Below are positions 1-11,189 of a DNA stretch of 64,000 nucleotides, in pieces. The translations under genes were made by a program, and so were the position numbers. Below the pieces are notes generated by a model that worked only from the letters and a program-made list of their open reading frames with translations, was not told the DNA's origin and did no database searches. The stretch's first letter is position 1. Each line of letters starts with the position of its first letter. The stretch comes from Diphasiastrum complanatum (Eukaryota > Streptophyta > Lycopodiopsida > Lycopodiales > Lycopodiaceae), in the NCBI GenBank assembly GCA_029204225.1, contig MU832062.1, positions 1 through 64,000 on the forward strand, in the 5' to 3' direction.

Positions 1-1509
1 ATAAAGAAAGGGGCACATATGTAGAATGTGTGAGAGATGAGCACTACATAGAAAAGGGTAATGTGGGAGAGAGATAGAGAGAATGTAGGCTGTTGTAGAG
101 AAAATCATGGGTGCTACATTGTTAGATAAGGCCCAACCTTGCCTTGCACCCTTGATCATGAACGAGTGCGAGAATAACGTACTACCAATCGTGACTTAAG
201 GTGCATGCGATAAGGCCATACTCTTATCAAATAATCCAAAATGCATGGGACGTTCCATGATGTATTAAGCATTTTAACCCTCGAATGAAGGTGAAGGCAA
301 GACCCTTGCATGCACCCTTGGAATGCTTAATACGCAGGATCACAACCTAATTGCCATTATTCACTCAAGAGGTGGAGGAAGGTGAGGACCCTATAGTGAG
401 GGATAGAATATGCTCCTCCTTTAGAAGAGGTATCTTTGTTCCGTCAAAGTTTTGGACTACTCGCTAGGGGCGTGGGGGTCTAGGCCCCTAGATTGGTCAG
501 TGGTCACCGCCAAATCAGGCATAATCGGCAGCTTGGGTGACCGACCGATTTTCTTTCCGTCAGCTCTTGCGCGTGACCGGGACCGCCGATGCTTCTCCGC
601 TTTCACTATTTCTTCTTGTTGCTGCATCTGCCTTCGATCTATTCTTCGCCATCTCCTCCACCAGCCTCGTCCTGCTCCTGCTAATCTCGTGTCATCTCAT
701 CTGCAGGCACAGCGGATGATGGAAGAAAGCGCAGCGACGGATATGCTTTGATTTTTTTTTCGTAGCACCATTTAATGTCTCAAGGTTGATCTCGTGCGAC
801 GACAAAAAATCCGAATGTCTAATGAGGCTTTTTCTCTCGTTTTTCTGTTCCGTTTTGCATTTGTGTGTTGGTAATCATCTGCAAGCGTGTGGGGGCGTTA
901 TTCTGTCATCCCTATTTTAGGTTCAGGCTGTTGAAGCGGTTTTCCTTTAGGCTATATCTACTGCATCAAGTTTTAACTCATCACAAGAGGTTTGGGTTAG
1001 AAATTGTCGTTTGGTAACGGTTATTATACTTGCTGCTGCCTCATTTTTCTTCGTGTTCTAAGGACTGATAGGTGTTCAGATGGTGATTTGATCCGTAACG
1101 AGTTTGTGATTTTAACGAGATTCAGATTTAAACACAATTGAAACTTGAAGGTATCTTCAAACCTGCCTACCTGTTAGACGCTGGAAGATTATATAAGGAA
1201 TGTTATGGAAAGAACTGTCTCAAATCTGAGCTCCATCTGATTTTGAGTCGGTAATTGCATATAGGGAAGCTAATATTGAGGAAGGTACAAGCTGGCTGCA
1301 TTTTATTCTGATCGATCGGCACTTGCTCATCTAGTCGAGCGCAAATTTAGTTGGCTTTGTTCTCAGGATTTGGTTTTTCTGTTTCCATAATTCACTCGCA
1401 TAGATGGTGACTTTTCAGTAATCTGGGTAGTAGGAGCTAATGTCAGAAAAGAAGCAGGGTTAGGCTATAGCTGCTTCAGTTCCTTGCAGATTTTTTTGGA
1501 AGGTGTAGC
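1..1509. other. Upstream region and probable 5' leader of the HSP20-like gene
   Basis: No convincing protein is encoded here. The 560-720 stretch is rich in C and T, as plant 5' leaders often are. A good splice acceptor (TTCCTTGCAG, ending at 1489) lies 20 bases before the ATG at 1510. I infer a leader intron ending there, with its 5' leader exon somewhere in 560-760. The donor is not fixed. Short open frames at 452-751 show no recognisable domain and are not called. Confidence 0.35.
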
Positions 1510-2301
1510 ATGACAGCACCGAAGCCGCCTCCATCATATCCCCTGAAGAGGCGAAATATGACTGTCTCATACGACATAAGCTCCACACTGTCACCAGGAT
1601 ACTTCTCGGCACTTCAAGTTCACAAAAAGCTCAAGCGCATGCCTCATCTATTTCCTCGGGTATTAGAGCTTCCCTGCGCCGCCGATGCCCCTGTGGAGGT
1701 CTATGAGAACGAGGATTGCTTTACATTTTCGATGCGACAGACAGGTCTGATTAGTGAGGAGATAAAGGCAGAGGTTATTGAGATAGTTCCGGGGGCTGTG
1801 AAGGTCGCGGTCGGAGGGATTGAGGAATTACTACAAGAATTGGTGGAAAGGGAAGCGATCTTTTGGCGATTCAGGCTCCCTGCTTCTACAATACCAGAAG
1901 CCAGCACAGCCTTGTACGAAGATGAAATATTAACTGTCACTGTTCCAAAAGTTTCTTCGACGGAAACTAAAGATCCATCAAATGAGAATGACACGGTTGT
2001 GGCTAATTTTACGCATGACGAAGGGGGGGTAATAGAGCAGCAGCAGCAAGAAGGGAGGGTATGTGAGAGCAAGGAAGATATTCAAATAGGCGCGCCAGTG
2101 AGAAATCAATCAGATAATGAAGTCAACTCAAAGGATGAGCCCCGTTTGACTATTGTGAAGCTTCAGGCATTGAAAATTGAAGAAAAATGTGAAAGATGCA
2201 GGCATGGCGACACTTGTAAGGACAGAGCAAGACTATCAAATGGAGGTCAGCAAATTCTCATTAGAGGAGACGTTTTTGGATCGCCGCTGGTAGTAACATA
2301 G
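1510..2301 (+). CDS. HSP20-like (alpha-crystallin domain) protein
   Basis: A 263-residue open frame. Residues 58-147 read as an alpha-crystallin/HSP20 fold: a VEVYENEDCFTFSM strand, then FRLPASTIPEASTALYEDEI followed by LTVTVPK, which matches the conserved last strands of small heat-shock proteins. The C-terminal IxI tail motif of classical oligomeric sHSPs is not evident. Instead there is an acidic, Gln/Ser-rich tail and a Cys cluster at 227, 230 and 236 (CERCRHGDTC). This resembles the divergent 'HSP20-like chaperone superfamily' proteins of plants more than true sHSPs, so a chaperone or co-chaperone role is only inferred. The first ATG is used; a second in-frame Met is at residue 17. The frame has no intron. 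No signal peptide or membrane segment is seen, so it is probably cytosolic or nuclear. Confidence 0.72.
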   Translation: MTAPKPPPSYPLKRRNMTVSYDISSTLSPGYFSALQVHKKLKRMPHLFPRVLELPCAADAPVEVYENEDCFTFSMRQTGLISEEIKAEVIEIVPGAVKVAVGGIEELLQELVEREAIFWRFRLPASTIPEASTALYEDEILTVTVPKVSSTETKDPSNENDTVVANFTHDEGGVIEQQQQEGRVCESKEDIQIGAPVRNQSDNEVNSKDEPRLTIVKLQALKIEEKCERCRHGDTCKDRARLSNGGQQILIRGDVFGSPLVVT

Positions 2302-5141
2302 TGTTATTCCTTTTGATGCTTACATTAGCTCTGGTTGTGCTGATTATGCTTTATCTTTTGTTTTAGCTTGCTTTATTTGCAGACTGCTATGACCAAGCAA
2401 TCTAGACCGCTGAGAGGAAACAGGACAAGATTCTGCTTTATTATTTTAGTCGTGCTTTTTGTTAGCCTGAGATTCAAGTCATAAAAAGAACTGAAAAATG
2501 AAAAGGCTTCTCTATATGTACAAGACTCGAGGCGTTGCTTTGCACTGCAAAACTGTGCTTCATATGTCATAGTTTAATAATTACTGGTTACACCGAGCTT
2601 TAGGTGTTGACTTCATCTCCAATTAAGACCCTACACAGATTTTTGCTGTCTACAAGGAAACCTTGAATGTACTTGTTGAGATATAATTCATGCTTTATGA
2701 AAGTATTCTGCTGATCAATGCATCTGTGCTTTTTTTGATTAAGGAAGACCATATTTTGCTTAAGTTTGCCTTTTTGTTTGGCTACAAAGCTTCTAATATG
2801 AGTTTTCTGAAGATGAAGCTGCATGTGTGGGTAGACATTCTTGAGCATGCAAAGGCTTTATTTGTACTAAGCAACTGAAAGCCAACGGTGGTGACATTCC
2901 CATCTTTGTAGATTCTGTATTTTTGGAACTTTAGCATTTCATGACCGGCTGTCTGTGAAGAAGACTATACTGGAACAAGAACTTTCATATTTCCAAGCTA
3001 AATGGCAAAGCCAAAGCATTTGAGCAGTCGATTGATTTGTAATCAAATATTGGTTTGTATGCTATTTTTTGAAGTTCCAGAGATTGTTTAGTACCTAAAT
3101 CCAACATAAACGTCCAACAATTGTCACTGGTAGTGCATGAAAGAAGACTTCAACTTGATTAGTATCCTATGAATTTACAAGAAGTAAAGCACTATTGAAC
3201 AAAAGGTTCAATCCTTTATAGGGAGAGATGACCTTAACCCTATAATCTGATGTGACTGAGGTACCTTTTGTGAATCCAAAGCAAGTAAACTGAGAGAGCA
3301 AACCATGTGAAAGGCCCTTAAAAAAATCAAATTCATCTCAATGAAGATAGAATAACCTAGAGGCTGTCTAGAGAACAAGTTGATCCATCAAATATCAAAC
3401 ATTGCAAGAGGTCCAAATGCATCAACTTATCTTGACCATGTAGAACTGCCATCTAAGGGAGTGCTTAACATGGATAGAGGAAGTGTGTCCTAAAAGGATG
3501 TGCTCAGCTGATGTGAGAGGGAGCACATCGTGTCGAGAAAGAGAGGCCCAAATTCAGACTTCAGGAAATTACGGCATTGGACAGACGATAGTAGAAAATC
3601 TTCTTGGTGAAAAATGGGCACACTTCGTTGGGGGGTGTCTTGGTGGTTGCACAGTCATTGCACAATGCATACATTGGGAGCCATAGTTACAATGTGGCAC
3701 ACTTTATCATTAGTGGGCTTATTTGTTAAGTTAGTATCACATTTTGTTTTCAAAATTTGAAACTGCTCACACTATTCTTTGGGGAAACAGTTGCTTTTTT
3801 GTTGTCCCAATTTGGGAAGCCCTCATTTTGGTAGAAATAAAATAGATGTTAGAGACATTCGTTTATAAGTAGACTGACTTCGAGACTTTGACCTCTTAAT
3901 CTAAGAATTCTTTTTTGGAAATCTTCATGGGAGATTTGCGTGTGCTATCTACAGTTTATAGTATTCATCAAGCATTTTCTGTTTGTCATTCGTTATTTCT
4001 TTATTCTTTACCTAAAGCTTTTGCTATAATGGTGAACTCAACTTGGTATCAAGGCATTTTCTTGGCTTTCTTCTGATTAGTTCTCATTTGCTGGTTTTTT
4101 CCATCCTTTCTACTTTTATGCATCCTACATTTCCGTCCTGTATTTCCATGAACCGCCTCACACATTTCTCCCTGTTACGTTTCTGCCCCCACGTTTATCT
4201 CCTACATTCTTCCCTCTACTTTTTTTTGCTGTTGTTTTATTTTTATAGCATGTTATCATTCCCTTTTGACCTCTTTTGCCTACTTTTGTGCCTTTGCATG
4301 GTTACTATTCTGTTTTTACAACTTGTTACCATTCCTTTTTGGTTTTCATTTCATTCTGTGGTCTTGATGCCTGCTACCACCCTTCACAACCTGTTTCAGC
4401 TCCATTGCAGTTCCAGTTTCATCCCCTTTTCCCCCATTACAACTTCTTTTCTATTTTCATCCTTTTCTTTGAGCCTTTTCCCAGTTCTTCTTCCCTGTTC
4501 CAGCCATGTTTAAAGTTCTCTACGTCTATTTGTTGCTAAGCATGCCTACTAGTTGTGGTTCTTCTATTTCCATTGATGTCGAACACTAGTTGGATGATTA
4601 TGATCGTTAGTTTGTTGACTTGGAGCATCAATTGATGTCTTACCCTTTGTCGGTCAAATGAGTATTTTTGTTCATGCTCAATTTTCACCACCTATTGTTG
4701 TTGATCCTACTCCTATTTCCCTGGTCCTATCATTATAAATTCTTCCCACTAATAGTTTTCCTTGATCACTTCTTACATATTTTTGAGGTAAGGTGCTATC
4801 TTCTGTCTACTCTGGGTCTTTAATGGGCAATTAGATGGGCAATTGGTTTCAAGTTGGACACTCACTTCATGTTATCAACTCATATTGTTTACAAGGTTCA
4901 ACTTGCGTTTGTTTACTTCGAAGATCATGTCACCACCTAATACTGCACACGGATGATGGACCTTATTACTTGCAACCTGTGTGGCTTGCCACTCAACGTG
5001 TCCATTTTGTAACCTCCAACGGATAGGTCCAGTCTCTTAATATGGTGAGTGCTTTGTTGAATTTGTTACATCTGCAAAAGGGAAGAGGCAAGGTAAGTTG
5101 TTCAAACTTGATACTTGTCTTGTTGCTAACCAAGTTGGATG

Positions 5142-5143
<2 letters not shown>
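2302..5143. other. Spacer downstream of the HSP20-like gene; no supported gene
   Basis: AT-rich sequence with only short open frames lacking recognisable domains. The first few hundred bases are probably 3' UTR. A pyrimidine-rich stretch at 4050-4510 yields a Phe/Leu/Ser-rich frame that is best explained by composition. TGGTATCAAGGC at 4044-4055 resembles the initiator-Met primer site of LTR elements, but no LTR end or gag was recognised beside it. Confidence 0.4.

Positions 5144-5175
<32 letters not shown>
5144..5175. repeat. (TA)n microsatellite
   Basis: An uninterrupted alternating TA run flanked by GTATG and CACATAC. Likely length-variable. Confidence 0.9.
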
Positions 5176-5181
<6 letters not shown>

Positions 5182-5506
5182 CAGATATTTGGAGTTTTTA
5201 TGTGAAAGTTATGGCCATTTTAGTGATATCACTTCAATTTTAGTTAGTTACAATGTTGCTATCTGATGTTCTATGTTTTCGGTTGAGTCTGGAAAATATG
5301 GGGCCATGGATTAGAGCTTTGTTTTAGCTTCAATCTGAATCAATTTTCATCCAATTTGATTAAGATTTGGCAAAGTTAAGGTGATTATTGTAAACTAGCT
5401 CAATTCTTATCTTTTCTGGAATTCTTATTATCTTGAAAGGGTTTTTTGTTTTCTATTTTCAGTTTTTTCATTTTTCACTTTTTATCAAAATATTAAAAAA
5501 CAACAA

Positions 5507-5528
5507 GCACGCTCCGTGCCTTTGCTAG
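5507..5528 (+). other. Helitron-like 3' terminus (tentative)
   Basis: A 5-bp stem (GCACG/CGTGC) with a 3-base loop is followed five bases later by CTAG and then T. Plant Helitrons end in a short GC hairpin followed by CTRR and insert between A and T. The hairpin is shorter and nearer the end than usual. No matching 5' TC end and no Rep/helicase frame was found, so this may be chance. Confidence 0.25.
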
Positions 5529-5940
5529 TGAACATACTTTTATTTCTGTTCCTTCGTACGTGCGCAGCCCCTACCTATCCTCGCTCCTCTTTTGCCTCTA
5601 TCCCCTACCCTCGTGCCCTTACACCCTCTCCCTCTCTCCGTACGTTAAGAACATGGTTCTAAGGAGCCAAGGAATATCAGTTTGATGAGTGAAGTGACAA
5701 TTTGCAGTTCCTTTGGTAATTCTTGGAGGAGCTTATAATAGTTCAATGAGCATCAATATTCTAATTTTTCTAATTCTAAGTGATTGCGAGATGCGTTTGA
5801 AATGAAATTTTAGAAATGCAACATCGTAGAAAAATATAATAATTTTAATTTGAAAACAATATATATTGACCACAATGGATCAGTTTATGACAAAATTATT
5901 TGTGACATGTACAAACTTTATTCATCATCGCAAGATTCAA

Positions 5941-8185
5941 TCAGCCAATACATCTTGCAACTCATCTTCGCTAAGATGATTTTCATCATCACTATCGAAA
6001 TCAAAACCTCTCAATATTGTCCTCATGCAAAGAATCATTGTTGTCCTCTTCATCATCTGAGTCGTCGATCATGAAAATCAATTCTCGGATTTTCAATATT
6101 TATAAAACTCGAAGATATATGTACATCTTCATCAGATATACTTGTGTTGTCCATATTTAGATCTTCCATTTCATTCTCAACATATGCATTTTCGAATACA
6201 TGTCTTGAGCGTGGCTTAATTTGAACCATAGTTGCAGCGAATCTCGATTCGCTGGGTCTGCGATTCGCGGGTCGCGATTCTGCGAATCGTGATTCGCGAC
6301 CTAGAATCGCAAAATATTTTTTTTTTTTTTTTTTTTTTTTTGGAAAAATAGCTTATTGTTGAAATTTTTTTAGGGGATCAATGGTCAAACCAGCGTTTTG
6401 CCTCTCAGAAGTGCAGTAGATGAGGCACAAACAGATCTTATTTTCAGTAGCTATCCGGTTGTCATTTGCTCTGGTTTTCAGTAAATGTTAATGCTACATT
6501 TTGGACTATCAACTGTATGGATGATGATCACTTTTGCAATTGGTTCACTGGAGATGTGAGTGCAATGTACATACAGTTGGGGGCATAAATATTGGGCCCT
6601 TCTCGGCGCGCATTTGGACCCCATTTTTATCTACAGGGGGGCGGTGGCATTTTTATCTACAATGTCTATACAGCAAGAAGCTCTAGGGGGTTCGGGGAAC
6701 AGTAGCCCCCCGGGAAACGGGGGGTTCAGGGGGGCAACGCCCCCCAACGGCGGGGTCCGGGGGCTGTCGGTAGACCCCGGCCCCGACGGTAAGGCCTCTT
6801 CATGATTTGGCCTTCCAACTCCTCGAGTGAAAACACACTTTTTGGTGTTTCGCACCCGAAACAGTCGGCAAACTACACAATCATATTCCCCTCGATCAGA
6901 GCTTTCATCTGATACCCATATTGCCTAAAAAAATTTCAAAAAAAAAAACAATCGATTCTACACGATTATGGGAAAATCTCGAATCGCGAATCGGAATCGC
7001 GATTCTGAATCGCGAATCGGAATCGCGATTCTGATCGCGATTCTGAATCGCGATTCGGGAATTGCGTTGCAACTATGATTTGAACAACATATCACCAATC
7101 TTTGTTTAGTTGATCTGGTTGAAAAAATACCTGCACATTTAGCAATGTTAGGATTAGATATTTTTTATGCTCACATTTTAATTCACAATAAATAGATGTA
7201 ATGAAAAAGTAGTGTAGATGATTATTATAACTTTGATCATAATTGACAAAAAGAAAACAATGACGAGGCAACACCAATGTGTCTGAAAAGTCCATGCTTA
7301 ATGTCTTGGTTGAATCGATAGCAAAAAGTCCACTACAATCTTTTTTTACAGTTGCATTTGATCCTCTATAGTTGATTTTGAACCATTTCACCTCAAACAA
7401 CAAATACTTATCCAATTCACCAAAGCACACCTCATATATGGCTTGTATGGTTCTTACATACTCAAGCTCTCCAGAAATTGGACTTTGATCTCGAGCACTA
7501 CTCCGACTTTCTTGATGGAGGGATGCCATCACACCACAATCATAAGTTCATCGTTTCATATCAATTGATTCAATGTGATGATGACGACCATATGCCCACA
7601 TTGCACTATACTTTCAATACTATCACATGTTGATTATAATTAAAACAATAATCAATCATCGTACAAATTAAAATTGTTCACTTAAAAAAAATAGAGTTAT
7701 AGACAAACCTTCCAATCACATCCTCTTGCAAATTCCCATTCTGTGTCAGATGTGAATTGTCCCTTTGATCTTGCTTGTTGGAGTGTATCAACCATCCAGT
7801 CTATAGTGCATTGGTTGGGCAATGGCTCAAGATCATGTGAAGGTGTAGCTTGACCTCTACGCCTATTGTGTTGGTGTCGATTTCTAGTCAATACCCTCTT
7901 TTTTTTTTCTTCATATAATTCCAACCATTTATCCATTACTCCTGAATTATATAGCATGAAGGTTGAAATTTTTTCTCTCAAAATAGGTGTCATTTTTTGA
8001 AGACTACTCATACCTTGAGGTTTTTCACCTTTCACCTCATTGCTTTCCTCATCATGCCATAGTCGTGGAGCAAATGGATCTATTTGAAACAAAACTTCGG
8101 TAACATAAAATAGAGATTCTTGCACTAACCATCCCTCTGACATGCTTCCCTTTGGCCTTGTCTTCTGACGCACAAAATCTTTCAA
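5941..8185 (-). pseudogene. CACTA (En/Spm) TNP2-type transposase, C-terminal half
   Basis: Read on the minus strand from 8185, the frame opens with LKDFVRQKTRPKGSMSEGW, the hallmark of the DUF4218 region of plant TNP2-type transposases. A DUF4216-like block follows (LLFEVKWFKINYRGS, VKKDCSGLFAID) at about 7450-7250. After an intron ending near 7130 comes VFFQPDQLNKDW, then YVVQIKPRSRHVF, and an acidic tail ending at a TGA at 5941-5943. The tail is interrupted by an 851-bp MITE at 6227-7077. At least one in-frame TGA (just after NKDW) and one frameshift in the acidic tail show the gene is dead. The N-terminal half lies 44 kb away at 50051-52201 on the other strand. The cut at 8185 is a codon boundary. 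Family assignment is firm; boundaries are approximate. Confidence 0.78.
6227..7077. mobile_element. hAT-like MITE with perfect 8-bp target duplication
   Basis: 851 bp bounded by inverted ends CATAGTTGCA(G/A)CG and flanked on both sides by ATTTGAAC (6219-6226 and 7078-7085). Eight-base target duplications and short inverted ends fit the hAT superfamily. Both subterminal regions are arrays of GATTCGCGATTC-type palindromes (6240-6310 and 6960-7055), the kind of place where a transposase could bind. The interior holds a run of 25 T (6317-6341), an A-rich counterpart near 6936-6949, and a GC-rich insert (6690-6790) with G runs and the hairpin GGGGGGCAACGCCCCCC at 6729-6745. It has no transposase frame, so it is non-autonomous. 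It sits inside the CACTA coding sequence; removing it and one target copy restores the surrounding frame YVVQIK. Confidence 0.88.
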
Positions 8186-8990
8186 CACTACCACCTGTAG
8201 AGCATTTGTTGGATGCAGCAGAGAATGTGTGTTTCCAGGGAGGTGTTGAAAAATTCCCACATTTCATTCATTTTTTGGTGGAGATGTGTTGTAAGTCAGG
8301 CGGGGCGTTAGTAGACCACTTCATGGGATGTGGTGGTTCATTGTACGCAGCTGCTAGCACAAACATGCACTGTATTGCAATGGAGAAGGACAAACATTTG
8401 CTGGAGTTGGCTTCCAGGAGATATGGTGAGGGCATTTTTTGATCCAATTGTTGCTTTCTACTTTGTTGTCTCGCTTCACATTTCTAACATCCTTTATTAT
8501 TTTTCAGCTACTTTGCTATAGCTTGCCAATGTGTTTATACAAATGATGTTGTGGTTCGTTTGGGGAGTCTTCATTTGTCCTGTTAAGAGAGCATCAAGTT
8601 GGACTATGCTGTTTTGTTTCATGTTACGAACTACTTTACAATTGTTTAAATAGCTTAATGTTCATATTCATTGCATTGAGTTACTCAAACAGAGACCCCA
8701 ATGGCTTCATCCCATACATACGACGTAGAAGCAGGGGCGGAGGATGAGGCACAAATCAATGACTGGGACATAGAAGAGTTCCAAGGATGGTAATAACATA
8801 TTTATTGTATGATATTTAAAGATGTTGCAGGATAACGCAATGCATCGCTACTTTAATAATAGGAAATTGCCTATTTATGCACAGTCCTTAGCCAGAGAGA
8901 TGGAGCATTCGTATGACACGGTTCGTGTCGAGAAATCAAGGAAGCATCCAAGATTGTTGTTTGTTGACGACGAGTGTGTGAAGGATTGAG
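8186..8990 (+). pseudogene. N-4/N-6 DNA methylase-like gene, C-terminal half
   Basis: The frame LPPVEHLLDAAENVCF, then FPHFIHFLVEMCCKSGG, then ALVDHFMGCGGSLYAA and CIAMEKDKHLLELASRRYG (8186-8425) matches the end of beta-class amino-methyltransferases: a helix before motif I, the FxGxG AdoMet loop (here FMGCGG), and the acidic residue after the next strand (MEKD). A splice donor (ATATG|GTGAGG) follows at 8425, and plausible acceptors lie at 8507 and near 8690. The frame MASSHTYDVEAGAEDEAQIN (8701 onward) and DNAMHRYFNNRKLPIYAQSL (near 8830-8985) may be later exons, but their phases do not all agree. After the 8508 acceptor the phase gives a TAG. It begins abruptly at an inversion junction; the matching N-terminal half is at 52202-54209. 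Host gene or transposon cargo is unresolved. Confidence 0.55.
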
Positions 8991-9714
8991 TTAGATAGCA
9001 CATTTTTCAAACAATTGTTTTTGTGTTCTATCATTTTTTTAAAAGTGATTTATTGAACCGGTAGTAGCCGATGAATCTAGAAGTCATGTATTTTTTGAGA
9101 AATGGATATTCGGTTTTGAATATAAAGTTTGGTTTGGTATCTATTGTAATGAAGGCTTAGTTATAAAAGGCATTAATATGGATAGTGTAGTCTTGGACAT
9201 GTTCTTTGCGTCGTTTTAGTATTCTCTTGGGAAATGATTTTGGTATTCGAATGTTTCTCTTTTATGCTCTGTGGGCTTTGACCGAGGTTGAAACTCTGTT
9301 CCATTTTCATGAGACTGTGTTATCTTTTCAAAAAAGTTACATCACAGCACTGTTCCATTTACTTGATACATCACCACTCTCATTTAAACGCTCCACCCTA
9401 CACCATAGTATCACAATCCAGCTCCGTACGAGGGTCTTGCATAAGGGAAACATATTGCTTGCATTCCTCCAAAGCAAAATGTTACAGAAAAGTGTAGCCT
9501 AAGAGCCTCGCAATCGTTTCTCAACCATAAAAATGTTTACAAGAAACCTCATGTAAATACATATTACATCAACTATGAATTCAAGAAGATTTGAGCTATT
9601 ATTTTTTTCATGCATCTGTTTGTAATTCTACATTTGTGCTGGAAAAGTGGCATATACCATACATAGTAGTAAGAATAAATGATGGACGACGAAGGTAAAT
9701 AATATCCACATACC
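8991..9714. other. Spacer without recognisable gene
   Basis: AT-rich sequence after the methylase-like remnant. An open frame at 9206-9502 shows no known motif. No repeat structure stands out until the CACTTA-type tract begins. Confidence 0.3.
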
Positions 9715-11115
9715 TTAATAAACCACACCAACATCAACGCTTACATTTAAACTAAGTTGCACTGTCACAGTCACCACACTATCACACTCACACACCTACA
9801 CTAGCACTAACACACCTACATCCACACTCACGCTTGCACTTAATTACCCTTGCACTTATGCTAATTTACACTCATAATTATAATTGCTTACACTTACACA
9901 CTAACACTTATACACTTGCACTAACGTAGTCTCGCACTTACACATAGATTTGTATTCACACTTGGACTAATACTTATTTACGCTTGCACCTAGACTTATA
10001 TTAAAAATCTTGTACTTGTTTACATAAACTAGCACTAGCACTTGCACTTAGTGATGCAACTGAAGATCTTAGTGATTGAAAGTGAGTGGGGCATTGGAAA
10101 CTATAGATCATGTATCGAAAGTTAGGGATGATAATTATGTCCTATCTCCTCCACCATATTCGCTTCGGACTAAAAAATACACTAACTTATTAACCCACAC
10201 TGACGCTAATGGTTGCACTTAAACTTACTTACGATTACTTACACACACACAACACTAACACTTACCCCCTTACACCTATGCGTACAATTGCACTTACCCA
10301 CTTACATGTGTACTTACGCATGCACACCAAAACATACACTACTACACTCACACTTACATCCACTAGCACATTGACTTATATTTGCACGCTTAGTTATATT
10401 CGCACACCCTCGCTTACACTTACTTACACTTAAGCACTAGCACTTACCCTTACGTTTACACGCTTAGACGTATATTCACACGTACACGTACGCTTGCACT
10501 TACTTACAGAACAGTTATAATTTCTGTTCTATCTCCTCCACCTTATTCAATTCAGATTCAGAATTAAACTTAAATACACCCACGGTGCAATGATAACACT
10601 TATACTTAAACTAACCTGCACTCCCACATTCACGTCCACACTCACACCTACACTTAACTACCCTTGCACTTACTCTAATTTACACTTTACACTCACAATT
10701 ACAATTGCTTACACTTACCCACATATATTCACACGTGCACATACACTTATAACACTTACACACTAACACAGTCTTGTGCTTACACGTAGATTTGTATTCA
10801 CACTCAGGACTACTTATATTTACTTGCGCTTGCAATAGACTTATGTCAAAACACTTGTATACATAACTTGGTGAACTAAGTTCAACGAGTGAGACAATGG
10901 GTAGTGTAGAACATGTATCAAATAATGTGCACACTAACACGTACACACATATGTTCTAACACATACACCTTAACCTTACATCTACTGACATTAACAATTA
11001 GACTTGTATTCACACACTTAGACTTGTACTTACTTATGCTTACACTTACACACACACACACACACTCATTTGGACTATACATAAGCCCACACTTTACTTA
11101 CACTTACGCAAACTT
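9715..11115. repeat. Degenerate CACTTA/ACACTTAC tract with higher-order duplication
   Basis: About 1.4 kb dominated by variants of CACTTA, TTACAC and ACTAGCACT, strongly depleted of G on this strand. It also has a longer period: the segment near 9834 (ACTTAATTACCCTTGCACTT, then AATTGCTTACACTTAC, then AGATTTGTATTCACACT) recurs in the same order from about 10646. Two linkers also recur: CTATCTCCTCCACC at 10142 and 10529, and a segment ending ATCATGTATC/AACATGTATC near 10110 and 10905. The period is therefore roughly 0.8 kb with many indels. Open frames here are composition artefacts. Confidence 0.75.
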
Positions 11116-11189
11116 ACATTTAAAAAAAAACTCGCAAACCTTTTACTCGTAGATTGTCCAGACTCAGTGTCTAGTTTGCATTGTTTTTA

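Noticed and set aside
452-751. 99-codon open frame before the HSP20-like gene
   Set aside because: It overlaps C/T-rich leader-like sequence, has no recognisable domain and ends before a probable leader intron.
4044-4055. TGGTATCAAGGC as a Met-tRNA primer site
   Set aside because: Two mismatches to the exact site, and neither an LTR end before it nor gag after it was recognised.
8152-8185. Start of the plus-strand methylase frame at 8152
   Set aside because: 8152-8185 is antisense to the TNP2 coding sequence. The methylase sequence starts at the junction at 8186, so the ATG at 8152 is accidental.
10209-10433. Thr/Leu-rich open frame
   Set aside because: Produced by the CACTTA-type tract.
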